Source: Tenrec ecaudatus
Lineage: Eukaryota > Chordata > Mammalia > Afrosoricida > Tenrecidae
Direction of reading: 5' to 3'
Assembly: GCF_050624435.1 (NCBI RefSeq)
Contig: NC_134541.1
Coordinates: forward strand, 101,056,805 to 101,120,804
Length of the DNA stretch: 64,000 nt
Shown piece after piece: positions 34,172-46,365 of this stretch. Both the position numbers and the translations under genes were made by a program. Numbering within the stretch: the stretch's first letter is position 1; each line of letters begins with the position of its first letter. The notes under the pieces are model-generated. The model did not search any database. It worked only from the letters and a program-made list of their open reading frames with translations, and was not told where the DNA came from.

Positions 34172-35603
34172 TATGGGGGTAGTCAGCCTCCCAAAACTAA
34201 TCACAGGTTCGGTAGGCTCAATTGTACACTTAAGATATATAAAGATTATAGTAAAGTCCTAGAGAAATTGGAGAGATAGGAGAGAGAGTAACATAAAGAA
34301 GTCAGGCGAGGTAGTACCGATGAAGAACACAGCTTTCCCCCAGATCCTGGATGCTTCCTCCCCCCAACTACCATGATCCGAATTCTACCTTGCAGGGCTG
34401 GATAGGGCAGAGGCTGTACACTGGTACATATGAGGACTGGAGGTACAGGGAATCCAGGGTGGATGATACCTTCAGGACCAAGGGTGTGAGGGACGATGCT
34501 GGGAGAGTGGAGGGTGAGTGGGTTGGAAAGGGGGAACTGATTACAAGGATCCACATGTGACCTCTTCCCTGGGAGAGGGACAGCAGAGAAGGGGGGAAGG
34601 GAGACTCCGGATAGGGCAAGATATGACAAAATAACGAGGTATAAATTACCAAGGGCACATGAGGGAGGGGGGAAAGTGGAGGGAGGGGAAAAAAAAAAGA
34701 GGACCTGATGCAAGGGGCTTAAGTGGAGAGCAAATGCCTTGAGAATGATTGGGGCAGGGAATGTATGGATGTGCTTTATACAATTGATGTATGTATATGT
34801 ATGGAAGGTGATAAGAGTTGTATGAGTCCCTAATAAAATGTAAAAAAAGAAAAGAGGAGGAAAAAATGATTAGGGCAAAGACTGTACAGATGTGCTTTAT
34901 ACAATTGATGTATGTATATGTATGAACTGTGATAAGAATTGTATGAGCCCCTAATAAATTGTTAAAATTAAAAAAAAAAAAGAAGTCAGACACATTCCAT
35001 GGTAGTAAGCTCACCTCCTGGACGGCCATGATCTCAACAGCCAGGTCCGCACACAGCACAGACAGAGAGGGCAGAAGAAAGCGGAAAAGAGAAAGAGCGA
35101 TTTATTGCTAACCAAGGCTTATATATCTTTTGGGGGTGTGCAAGCCCCCTAATTACAGGTAAAAACATATGTCGCAGGAAGGGGTTGTACAATAGGCACA
35201 GACATCACAGGAAAGAAATGTAAGTAGGCACACATGTAACAAAAAGGGAATAAGCTAGGGGCGTACATGTAGTAGGAAGGGGAGGGACTAAGGGGATACA
35301 TTGACGAAAAGGGCAAACCCTAAACTCCATGTGGCAGCCTAACCTCGGTCACCGTTGAGTGGGCTTGACCTCCCTGGACTCTCCTTAAAAAAACCAATCT
35401 ATCCTTATCAGAAGGGAGTGGGCCCTGCTTCGGGTGGGGCAGCCTATACAGTCTAATTGCTCTAAATGGCTAATAACCCTCATGGAGCATAACCTGGAAC
35501 CTACTTTTGTTAACCTCCAAGTGTATTCACCATGTGTAGCAAGGAGCTAGGTTTGGCATGTATTTGGGGAAACAACTTTGGAAAAATCTTTCTGTATCCC
35601 ATA
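34172..35603 (-). mobile_element. ERV-type LTR (family A) inserted in the GATG tract, itself carrying an L1
   Basis: Collinear with the clean copy at 43277-44068: ctaatcacaggttcggtagg, gatatataaagattata, ggcttatatatc, caagccccctaattacaggt, ending ctttctgtatccca. The TATA-like and poly(A)-like parts place transcription on the - strand. It is interrupted at 34306-34978 by an L1-type end. GATG repeats resume straight after it. No retroviral genes. Confidence 0.8.
34306..34978 (+). mobile_element. L1-type 3' end with doubled tail, with TSD
   Basis: The first AATAAAATG and A-rich run at about 34829-34865 are followed by a second copy of the terminal about 100 bp (gattagggcaaagactgtac to taataaattgttaaaatt) and then the true A tail. 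TSD AAAGAAGTCAG at 34295-34305 and 34979-34989. The same doubled tail occurs at 58134-59306. Confidence 0.9.
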
Positions 35604-35830
35604 GATGGATTGGTGTGGTGGATAGATGGATGGGTGGGAGGATGGATGGGTTGATGTGGAGGATGGATGGATGGGTCAGGGGATGGATGGGTTGAAGAGG
35701 ATAGATGGATGGGGTGAGGTAGAGGATAGATGGGTAGGAGGATGGATGTATTGATGTGGAAGATAGATGGATGGGCGAGTGGAGGGGTAAATGGACAGAC
35801 AAATGGAGGGTGGGAGGGATAGATGGAGGC
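35604..35830. repeat. GATG/GGAT tract, right part
   Basis: Continues the motif of 33850-34171 after the LTR. Antisense frames here give IHPP/SIHP-rich peptides and are not genes. Confidence 0.88.
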
Positions 35831-36207
35831 CCACGTTTGTTGAAGGAGTTGACAGAACTTGTTGACATTGGGTGTGGGGGTAGTAATAAGGGAAGAGAGG
35901 AAGCAAAAATGACCTCCTGGTTACCAGCTTGAGAAGTCACTTGTGCCAGGACCCAAGATGAGGAAGAGCACGTTGGAAGAGTCGGGAGAATCGCACCCCG
36001 CACTCTGAGGGTGAGAGGGCTGGGCCTTTCTCCCTTGGCCCCTGGGCTCTTTCATGAGCAGGTCGGTGGCCCGTGGGATGGAACTAAGCCATGCCTCCTT
36101 CCAAGCTTGCCCTGCTTCCATCTGATGTGTGATTTTGGAACTCTGATTCTCCAGTGTAAAGGATGGCCTTCTGCATGACCAAGTGAGTCTCTGTGACAGC
36201 AGGAATT

Positions 36208-38405
36208 TTTAAAAAATCATTTTATTGGGGACTCGTACAGTTCTTATCATAATCCATATATCCATCCATTGTGTCACGCATATTTGTTGCCATCATCATT
36301 CTCAGAAAATTTGCTACTTGAACCCTTAATGTCAGCTCATTTTCCCCCCTTCCTCCCCATTCTCCCCTCCCTCATGAACCCTTCATAATTCATAAATTAT
36401 TATTATTTTGTCATATCTTACACTGTCCGACATCTCCCTTCACCCACTTTTCTGTTGTCCATTCCCCCGGAAGGAGGTTATATATAGATTCTTGTAATCA
36501 GTTCCCGCTTTCTACCCCACCTTCCCTCCAATCTCCAGGTATTGCCACTCTCACCACTTGTCCTGAAGGGGTCATCTGCCCTGAATTCCCCATGTTTCTA
36601 GTTCCTATCTGTACCAATGTACATCCTCTGGTCTAGCCATATTTATAAGGTAGAATTGGGATCATGATAGGTGGGGGAGTAAGCATTTAAGAACTAGAGG
36701 AAAGTTATATGTTTCATCGTTGCTACACTGCACCCTGACTGGCTCATCTCCTCCCCGTGACCCTTCTGTAAGGGGGTGTCCAGTTGCCTACAGATGGGTT
36801 TTGGGTCTCCACTCTGCACTTACCCTCATTTACAATGATATGCTTTTTTTGTTCTTTGATGCCTGATACCTGATCTCTTTGACACCTCATGGTCACACAG
36901 GCTGGTGTGCTTCTTCCATGTGGGCTTGTTAGATCTCTCTGGGGATAGATATACCTTGGTCCTTGGCTCCAAGTGAGAAGGAATTCACGCCAAAGTCTGG
37001 TTTGTGATCCGAGTGAGTTTTATGAGCATTAGAAGTTCCAGGTTTTACACGGCACCCACAGGGCTCCTCACGAATTTGCAGCCTGCCTGGAAACTGCTCG
37101 CACAGTCACGCAAAGTTCCGCAAAGTCTCTCTGTCGACTCGGGGCTCCTGCCTTTTCAAGGAATCCGTGGGGAGGTATGGTGGATGATCCCTGGTAGACC
37201 CCATTGACTGAATTGAATTCACCTGGCCTAAGTGGGCCAATCCAGGTGCAGCACCCACCCATGCATACCCAGCGGGAAACCCGAACCTCTGAGCATGTGC
37301 AGTGTGCCACTCCTTTGTTTCTGTAGCTCAGACCTCTGGGAATGCATAATGGATGCCCCAGCACCTGCGCTAGACTACCTAACAGGCTTTGTTTCTTCTG
37401 AGCTAGATGGCCACTTATTTATCTTTAAGCCTATATCTTTTGATAGCCGGGCACCATCAGCTTTCTTCACCACATTTGCTTAAGTACACGTCTTCAGTGA
37501 TCGTGTCAGGAAGGTGTGCATCATGGAATGCCAATTTAATAGAAAAACGTGTTCTTGCATTGAGTAAGTACTTGAGTGGAGATCCAATGTCCATCTGCTG
37601 CCTTAATACTAAACCTATAAATATATGCATGTAGATCTATTTCCCCACCATCCTATATAAATTTATTTCCATATATACATGCCTGTATTTAGACCTCTAT
37701 AAATACCCTTTGTCTCCTAGTTATTTTGTCTGTTTCCTTTTACTTTCCTCTAGTCCCACTATCATGCTCAACCTTCATTTGGGTTTCAGTAATTTCTCTC
37801 AGTTATATTGCCTTTGCTGAATCCCTACCAGGCCTCTCACACCCTCCTTGCCACTAATTTTGGATCACTTGTTGCTCCCCTGTCCCTGGGTTGGTCAGCA
37901 ACCCCTCCTACCCCTCTCCCATGTTCCCCCGGAACCATCAGTCCAGTTGTTTTCTCCTCCTGACTCTTCATCCAGCCTATCTTATCTAGATAGACCTGCA
38001 GAGATAATAATATGCACCCAAAACAAGGCATAGCAAGACAAGGCGATGAATGTGAACACAGCATGACAACAAAAAAGAAAACCAATGACCCAAGAAAGAA
38101 TAAATTAATTAAGGGGGAAAAAAGAAAAAGAAAACATTTTAAAAAGAAAGAAAAATCTGTAAATAGATCAAGGTCTGAATTTTGACCTCTAGGTGTATCC
38201 TCCAGTAGAGTCTGATGGGGCGCCACACTCTGGCCCCGAGTCTATCCTTTGTACTCCCTCGGGAACTCCCTGCTCTGCCACAGGCCTTTAGTGTTTTGCC
38301 TCGGTGTCGCAGGGTCAGTCTGGGCCAGTCCTGCCACTTAGTCTCTGTCCCGACACTGAGTGTTGTCCCCACAGGGCTCTGGGTCAGAGACAGTAGGTTT
38401 GATCG
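36208..38405 (-). mobile_element. Long L1-type 3' region (antisense), interrupted by an LTR
   Basis: Starts with the reversed poly(A) end (aaatcattttattggggact) and follows the same order as 22478-24670 to gtgttttgcctcggtgtc. Split by the LTR at 36927-37384. Confidence 0.88.
36927..37384 (-). mobile_element. Solo LTR, retrovirus type, 4-bp TSD
   Basis: 458 bp with TGTTAG at one end and CTAACA at the other, the inverted TG...CA termini of an LTR. It is flanked by GGCT at 36923-36926 and 37385-37388, and removing it restores the L1 text gggctttgtttcttctgag. A 4-bp duplication is usual for class I (gamma-like) endogenous retroviruses. A CATAAAA-like poly(A) region on the - strand suggests orientation. 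No viral genes. Confidence 0.88.
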
Positions 38406-38412
38406 TTCTTGT

Positions 38413-39030
<618 letters not shown>

Positions 39031-39515
39031 CGGTGTGGGGGGAGGGTGTTTGGGCCAGGGAGCAAAGCTGACCTGCTGCAGGAGGTGACCAGGGACAATC
39101 CCTGAGGGCTTGGCCTCCACCCAGAGAACAAGACCAGTTCTACAAAGGCTACACATTCACACTCATTTCTCCCGGTGGAGCAGATGAAAGGACCTTGGGG
39201 CACATTCTTGGCAGGGGGTGGCAGGGGGAGGGAGGAGAGAGGCAGGCAGGCATTTGGGGAACATGAGGTGTGGTTGTCATTGGGTGTGATGAAATTGACA
39301 TGGATATGTTCATTCAACATCAAGCCCTTGGCGAAATAGAGCAATAGCCTCTCTGCTTCCTAAGTCAGCTCTTCCCCAGAGTAATTACCCTGCTGGCTTC
39401 TTCTACCTGGAGGTTGACTAGTTTTCCAATTTTGCCCTCTACAAAGTGCAAGATTTCTTCTCTCCCTCCTTTTCTCCCCGTCTTCCCTGTCTCCATGACT
39501 CTCCCCCCACCTCCC

Positions 39516-39516
<1 letters not shown>

Positions 39517-39556
<40 letters not shown>
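39517..39556. repeat. (CA)n microsatellite
   Basis: About 20 units of CA. Confidence 0.97.
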
Positions 39557-39558
<2 letters not shown>

Positions 39559-39589
39559 AAAGACAGGCTGCTAAGGTGTAGATCACTGC

Positions 39590-39690
39590 TGTGTGGCTTT
39601 GGGGAAGTAACTAACCTCTCTGATCCTCAGTTTCACTGTAAAATGGGAATCATAAGTATACCCACTTAGGAGTTTATGACGAGGATAAAT
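39590..39690 (+). mobile_element. MIR SINE
   Basis: tgtgtggctttggggaagta, acctctctgatcctcagttt and cactgtaaaatgggaatcat are the MIR core and tail. Confidence 0.8.
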
Positions 39691-39699
39691 GGATTTGTG

Positions 39700-41070
39700 T
39701 CTATCAGTGGGGCTGTCTGGTGGTGTCTGGAGGCATCTGTGGTGGTCACCACTGGGGGCACTGGGATAAGGGGCAACTGGTGGGCAGGGTGCCACTAAAT
39801 GCCTGGCAGTGCACAGGGCACAAACACCTGGCCCGGCATGCCGCTAGTGCCAGAAGTCGAGAACCTGATGCATTTCCAGCTCTGGAAGGGGGCCCGGGCA
39901 TGAAACACGGACCAACATTAAGGAATATTGGTATTTTCGGCTCTGCTTTCTTTTTCACCTGCAGGGGGCCTGTAGTGCCCAGCCTTTCTCCAAGCTGAGA
40001 GGAGGCAGGTCACAGCCTGGCTGAGTAGGGAGGGGAGAGCAAGACAGCCTTTCACCCCGAAAAAGCTGAGGTCTCAGAAAATGGGTGGTGGTTTGTCACG
40101 ATGACTCTGGCTCTCTGTCCAGGCTCTCATGGCAGGGGGACCCTTCTTCCCCGCGAGCAACACATACACTGACCACCAGTGCCAGGACGGGCCTACAGGG
40201 GGCACTAGCGAAGCACACCGCCTTGGACCCCGAGGGCTGGAGAGTCTGGCTGCGCTTGTTCCCTGTCAGATGGCCTATGGCGAGTGACTTGTGCGAGATG
40301 GCGGTCTTGTGGGTGCGGGAGAAGGCACGGGCAAACCTGCAGCCCCCCACAGTTTACAATTGATCTAATCCATAGAAAGGACCTGTCTGGAGACTCTCAA
40401 GGGCCGCAGGTGAAGGCTCTAGAGAGGTGTGAGCCCAGGCTGCCATTTGCATTGTACGCAGGTGCCCCAGAGGGCCCAGCAGGACACGGGAGTGAGGGTG
40501 GCCTGGGATGGGACCATCTGTGTCCTAGGGAGGGCTGGTAGGTTGCAGAGGGGAGTGGTCGATCCCAGCCAAGGCCCTGTGGACAGGGAGAAGAGTGGGA
40601 GGTGGGAACAGGGCCTGGATGGGCCTCCAGGCCTTACGTGGCCCTTTTGAGCTGAGCTGGGCCTCACAGTGGCTGGAACGCCAGGCTCGGTGAGAGGAAT
40701 GGGAAGAGGGAGAGGGATGGTTTGGTTCTGGGTTCAGTCAAGGCTGAATGGTGAGCCAGCCCACCTTGTGGCTGTGGGTTTCTTTTCTGTAAGATCTTCT
40801 AAAGCAAGCCCTGCTCCCATGCTCTAGTCCAGGAACACGCCACGCCTGCCCGTTTTGTGTGACTAGTCTATGTTTCTGGACTAACCTTCCCACTCCATCC
40901 ATGCACAGCAGGGCCCGTGAATGTGACTCTTCTGGCCAAAGCCTCCTATTTTCTCCAAACAGCCTTTCCCTGGAATGTCCGTCTTGACTTGAGCACAATG
41001 CTCTTTTAAGAACCGTCTACATGAAATCATCTGGACAACAGCACCAAAGAAAGATCAAAACCTTAACCCA
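39700..41070. other. Intergenic, no recognised feature
   Basis: Moderately GC-rich. Reading frames are short and lack recognisable domains. Confidence 0.45.
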
Positions 41071-41071
41071 G

Positions 41072-41222
41072 ACACAGTTGACTGATCGCAACCCTACACG
41101 ACAGAGCAGAACTGCCCCTGTGAGTTTCCAAGACAGGAAGCTCGTTAAGGGAGTAGAAAGCCTCAGTTTTCTCCCGCAGAGCAGCGGGTAGTTTCCAATA
41201 ACCACCACACCAGCAGGGTTCT
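41072..41222 (-). mobile_element. AfroSINE-like copy
   Basis: Antisense: cgcaaccctacacgacagag, aactgcccctgtgagtttcc, gagtagaaagcctcagtttt, head ataaccaccacaccagcagg. Confidence 0.88.
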
Positions 41223-41424
41223 GAAAGGAACCGGAGGAGGCTGTGCATGGGTGTTAATGGGGAGGAACAACTGGGAAAGGGGGATCGAGAAGGGTCACAC
41301 AACCGAAAGCATGGGATACACGTCACCGAATGGAACGCACAGAAGCGTTGGGATTGAAGTGTGTGTTGCTGGGTCGATTCTCAACAGCAGCAGCACAGAT
41401 GATTAAACACTGTCACTCAGACAC

Positions 41425-41570
41425 AGACCACTCACTGCCATCAAGCCGGTTCTGACTCACGTGACCCTCCGGGACAGACAGAACCGCCCTGTGGCTCTCT
41501 GACGTAGAGTAGCCAGTGGGTTTGAACTGCTGGCCTCGCAGTTAGCAGCTCCCCATGCAACCCCCACCAG
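41425..41570 (-). mobile_element. AfroSINE-like copy
   Basis: Antisense: cactgccatcaagccggttc, accgccctgtggctctctga, gggtttgaactgctggcctc, head truncated. Confidence 0.82.
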
Positions 41571-41574
41571 TTCT

Positions 41575-42425
41575 CCCAAACAACCCCGGCAGATGGGTGG
41601 CTGTCTGGGCAGGGCACGTTCTCACACAGCAAGTAGAGTGCTGCTGGGTTTGTGTGTTTGCTTTCAGCACGGTGAGAAAAAATGATCACGTCAAATGCTG
41701 GCAAGGGTGTGAGGAAAAAGGATTTACTGCAAAGGTTTGAATGGAAACTTTCAAACCCCTTTGGAGGGAGATCAGCTTAATATGTTTTAGCATAAAATGT
41801 GGAAAATAAAAAATCCCTTCCCCACCAAAAAGCCAAACCACCCTACTGAACACATCCGTACAGGCAATGCCAGCTGCAGAGAGAAGACACATCCCGCCCC
41901 AGGATCGGCCACCATCCCGGTCGCTCACCCAAGGGCAGCTGCCCTGACAGCGATCCCCACGCGTCAGTTCTGCCAGCCGCTGAACTCTGGATTAGTGCTG
42001 TCGCTGTGATCAGACTTGACTCCGTGGCGGGGGGTGGGTTTTGTTTGTTCGTGTGAAATGCATTTTTGTGTCATTTAAAGGACCCCGTCCGCTTGGTTTA
42101 CTTTTCTTCCTTTCAGAGGCACGCAGAGGACTCCAGAGGGCTTTTCAGGCTCTGGACTCTCACTCTCCCACGGTTAAAAAACAATGAACTTTATTAATGT
42201 TGGTTTTAAAGAAAAATATATTCTCATCCAATCAGATCGGTCCTAGTTACCCCCACCCCACCCCCCATACATGTTCTTTTCACCCCCCTTTTCATCCTTC
42301 CCACTTGTCTTCATCCATAGTTTTCTGAGCCTCCCTCCACTCTGCCCCCATCCACGGCCTCCTGTAGTCTTCAAAGTCTTACCTGTTGGTGTGAAAAACA
42401 CGTTTCTTTTTCCTTAAAATAATGA
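41575..42425. other. Intergenic, no recognised feature
   Basis: AT-rich sequence with pyrimidine tracts. No gene or named repeat recognised. Confidence 0.4.
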
Positions 42426-42427
42426 TG

Positions 42428-42965
42428 TGTTAGTCTGGGGACATTAGAGAAACAAATCTACAGAAATTCATGTATAAGAGAGAGTTTTATGTAAAGGGTA
42501 AGTGCACATCAAGAAAACATCCCAACCCAGTGCTGCCCAAGCCCACAAGTCCAACATTAACCCATATGTCCAACACCAATCCACAAAGTCCTCCTCTATC
42601 TTATGAAACACACACTGTGCCGCCGACTGCAGGAGGAAAGCCGAATCAGTGAATGTGTACGCATCTCAGCGCTGGCAGAGGTCTCCACATGGCTGCTGCA
42701 GCACCCAGGGCTGCATCACGGTAGGTTCATGTGGCTTCTCCTCAGGAATGTCTTGCAGGAAGTGAACCTTGCCAGCTGAATCAGGGAACTGGCTAAGGCA
42801 GCTGCACCCTGGTCCGAGCATCACAACACAAGAGACCCGAAAACTAGAAAGGCAAGGCTCACAGAGCCATTTATCTCTCTACCCTTCAATTAACCCCACA
42901 TATGTTGATTGGCCAGGTTGGCACAATAAACTTTAATAATAAACTATCTCAATCCACCCCTTGCC
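42428..42965 (+). mobile_element. TGTGTTAGTC-type interspersed repeat (copy 2)
   Basis: Starts TGTGTTAGTCTGGGGAC and contains aaaacatcccaacccagtg, caggaagtgaaccttgccag and ggccaggttggcacaataaa. Reverse complement of 18156-18665, so the family has at least two copies here. Confidence 0.65.
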
Positions 42966-43109
42966 AACTTGGCACCTTTACATAATTCTTTAGCCTCGCA
43001 ATGGCAATTAAGTAACACCTACACCTTAATCCAATAATGCTACAAACATGTTCTCCCATCTAGGAAATTGGCAAGCCAACCACTTCAAATGATGTCATTA
43101 AATATTTAT

Positions 43110-43276
43110 CTTTATAAGATTGACTTTTCAAAGCATAATGTTCCCTAGTTTTGTCCATGTCTTGCACTGTTTAACAGAATTGTCCTTGTGTTTTTATTGA
43201 TACAGAATATTCCATTGTATGGATGTACCAGAGTTTGTTTATCCATTCCTCTATAATGAGAGTTTTGGGTTCTTTC
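43110..43276 (-). mobile_element. Old antisense L1 3' region, part 1
   Basis: ttgtccatgtcttgcactgt, cagaatattccattgtatgg and tttgtttatccattcc, the usual L1 3' region antisense order. Continues after the LTR. Confidence 0.7.
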
Positions 43277-44068
43277 TGTGGTTGGAGGGAGGGGTGCCAA
43301 CCCCCCACCACTAATCATGGGTTCGATAGGCACAATTGTACGGTTGAGATATATAAATATCATATTAAAGTGCTAGAGAGCATGAGAGATTAAAAAAGAT
43401 TGAAATAATGGAGTCAGACATATTTCATGGTAGCATGCTTATTTCAGCCCTGCTTGGTGGTCCACATGGAGAGGGGGAGGGGAAGGAGGACAAGGGGAAA
43501 GGGAACAGGGGAGCGAGGATGGGAGAGGAGAGGGGAAGCTGATAAAAGGTCAATGGAGGAGCTGAGAGAGAGTTCTTTATTGGGAACCCAGGCCTATATA
43601 CCTTTAGGGGGCATGCAAGCCCCCTAATTATAGGTCAAGACATACGTCACAGGAAGGGGTTGCACTATAGGTTATACAGCAATGAGAGGGGGACAATCTA
43701 GGGATATACACGCAATAGGAAGAGGAGGGATTGGGGGCACACATGTGACAAGATGGGCGGATCCTAGATTCAGGATGGCAGCCTAACTTTGGATGTCACT
43801 GAGCCAGTTTGACCTGTTCTCTGGATCTCCATAGAAACCATTATCAGTAGGGTGTAAACCCCACCTACAGGGACCAAGCTAATGGTCACAAGCCTTTAGA
43901 GAGAAGTAGCCCATTGTCATTAACCCCAGAGAGCAGGCCCTACCAGTCCAGACAGTTGTTTGGCAACTGACTGACTTCAGGGAGGTGACTTGACAATCAT
44001 TCACCATTAGCTGCAAGCAGTGTCCTAAGTCTAACATATTTGGGGGAAGCGACTTTCTGTTTCCCACA
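43277..44068 (-). mobile_element. Solo LTR, family A, complete, 5-bp TSD
   Basis: 792 bp from TGTGG to CCACA, flanked by CTTTC at 43272-43276 and 44069-44073. On the - strand it has a TATA-like box (ggtatataggcctggg), a nearby AATAAAGAACTC and a polypyrimidine-rich downstream part. A 5-bp duplication is typical of class III (ERVL/MaLR-type) or some other LTR elements. No internal viral genes; the solo state implies LTR-LTR recombination. Confidence 0.9.
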
Positions 44069-44073
44069 CTTTC

Positions 44074-44310
44074 CATCATTTTTTAATATGGAAATTTCTG
44101 TAATAAACATAGGTATGCACATGTCTATTTGTCTTTATTTCTTTAGGAGGATACACCCAGTAGAGGGATTGCAGTTCATAAGGTAATTGTATTTGCATTT
44201 GTTTAAGGAAGTGCCATACTGATTTCCAAAGCGGTTATCTAATTCTACAGTCCCACCAGAAATGTATTAGCATTCCAATCTCTCCACATTCATTATTTTC
44301 ATTAAAATTT
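44074..44310 (-). mobile_element. Old antisense L1 3' region, part 2
   Basis: ataaacataggtatgcacat, gaggatacacccagtagagg and acagtcccaccagaaatgt continue the L1 order interrupted at 43276. Confidence 0.78.
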
Positions 44311-44323
44311 TTTTTTTGCTATT

Positions 44324-45180
44324 TCATGATGTTCACTTTCCTGACAAGGTTGCTGAAGACAAAGCGGGTGCATAAGCAAACATGGTGAAGAAAGCTGATG
44401 GTGCCCGGCTATCAAAAGATATAGCATCTGGGGTCTTAAAGGTTTGAAGGTAAACATGGCCATCCAGCTCAGAAGCAACAAAGCCCACATGGAAGAAGCA
44501 CACCAGCCTGTGTGACCACAAGGTGTCGATGGGATCAGGTATCAGGCATCAAAGACCCAGAACAAAAAAATCATAATGTGAATGATAGGGAGTGTGGAGT
44601 AGAAGTCCAAAGCCAATCTGTAGGCAACTGGACATCCCCTTACAGAAGGATTGTGGGGAACAGACAGGCCCGTCAGGGTATAGTATAGCACCAATGAAAC
44701 ATACAGCTTCCCTCTGCTTCCTCTGCCCCCACTTTCATGACCCTAATTCAACCTTACAAATCTGGCTAGACCAGAGCATATATATGGGTACAGATAAGAG
44801 CTGGAAACACAGGGAATACAGGACAAACTCCTAAGGATCAATATTGTGAGTTGCCATACCAGGAGGGGAAGGGGAAGGTGGGGGGAGAAAAGGGGTAGCG
44901 ATCACAATGACCTTCCTATAACCCCCTCACAGGGGGATGGAGAATAGACAAAGGGGTAAAGGGAGACATTGGAAAGTGCAAGACATGAAAAAAATAATAA
45001 TTTATCATTATTAAGGGTTTATGAGTGAGGGAGGGGAGAAAATAAGGAGCTGATACCAAGGCCTCAAGTAGAAAGAAGATGTTTTGAAGATGATGATGGC
45101 AACAGATGTGCAAATGCGCTTGGCACAATAGATGGATGCATGGATTGTGACACGAATTGTATGAGCTCCCAGTAAAATTA
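44324..45180 (+). mobile_element. L1-type 3' end (older subfamily)
   Basis: gctgatggtgcccggctatc through gatggatgcatggattgtga and gctcccagtaaaattatt. 5' truncated and inserted into the old L1. Confidence 0.88.
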
Positions 45181-45187
45181 TTAAACT

Positions 45188-45406
45188 AATCTATAAATTA
45201 TCAAGGGTTCATGAGAGAGGGGGGAGCAGGGAGGGAGGGGGGAAAAGAGGACCTGATGCAAAGGGCTTAAGTGGAGAGCAAATGCTTTGAAAATGATTAG
45301 GGCAAAGAATGTACAGATGTGCTTTATACAATTGATGTATGTATATGTATGGATTGTGATAAGAGTTGTATGAACCCCTAATAAAATGTTTTTTTTAAAA
45401 AGGGAA
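45188..45406 (+). mobile_element. L1-type 3' end (younger subfamily), short
   Basis: ctataaattatcaagggttc to gaacccctaataaaatg plus a T/A-rich tail. Immediately follows the previous copy. Confidence 0.85.
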
Positions 45407-45409
45407 AAT

Positions 45410-46005
45410 TAAAGAAACATCAAGGGCTCACCTCTTCCATGGAGACTGGAACCAGAGAGAGAGGTAATGTATTCTCCAACAGACTTATCTAGTCTTGGAC
45501 TAGCAAGCCCTGGTAAGCACATCTGGAACAAGAAGGGGATGAACTAGGTACATAGATGTAATGGGAAGGGGAGGTACTAGAGGCATACAGGTGAGAGGAG
45601 AGCACATATGCAACCAGGTGGGCAGGTTCTAGAGTTAAGATGGTGGGTTAATTTGACCCTCACTGAGCTTTTCTCCAGGGGAACAATCTATGATCCTTAT
45701 CTGATAGGATGGGGCAGACAAGAGAGCCTGATTGCTCTGGATGGCAGCCTCCAGGCAGATAGACTTCAAGTGTTTGGCAACAACCATGAGCATGCAGGAA
45801 GCATTTTAAGATTGGCATTATTATGGGGTGGGGAGAGGGGCACAGTGTTGGGAATAACTTTTAGTGAGGAGACTCTGACTGGGATTCATCTCCAACTTAG
45901 GGGAGTGAAGGCCTTCCTCCACCAGAGTCTGCCTCCCAGACTCTTAATTATGAATGTAGAGAATTTGTCCACATACACTCTCTTCCAAGTTCTCAGTTTC
46001 CCATA
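45410..46005 (-). mobile_element. LTR family A, diverged partial copy
   Basis: agcacatctggaacaagaag, atgtaatgggaaggggagg, gatggtgggttaatttgacc and a CCCATA end are collinear with the later part of 43277-44068. The left end is lost at the adjacent L1 insertions. Confidence 0.7.
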
Positions 46006-46009
46006 TGAT

Positions 46010-46365
46010 TAGTGCTTTATTTATCCTGGGTTTATTTCCTTTTAATATAAAGTGGATGGTTGATTTTTCCATTTCTTTGAAGAATTGTGCTGTGATTTGG
46101 ATCTGAACTGCATTGAATTGTAAGGTGGATTTGATAATATTGGCGTTTCCACTATATTTAGTCTACCTATCTAAGAGCATGTTATATTGTTCCATTTGTG
46201 TAAGTCGCTTTTGGTTTCTTGTAAGAATGTTTGGTAGTTTTCTTTGCATAAGTCTTTTGTTTCTCTGGCAAGATTTACTCCTAAATATTTTATCTTTAGG
46301 GTAGTTATTGTAAATGGTATTGATATTTTAATATCTATTTTGGTGCCATCTTCTTTATTATACAA
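46010..46365 (-). mobile_element. Old antisense L1 ORF2 fragment
   Basis: agcatgttatattgttccat, ggtagttttctttgcataag and ttactcctaaatattttatc follow L1 ORF2 read antisense. Interrupted by the hAT element. Confidence 0.7.

Noticed and set aside
33956-34204. IHPP/SIHP repeat peptides (also 35527-36003)
   Set aside because: Translation of GATG microsatellite DNA.
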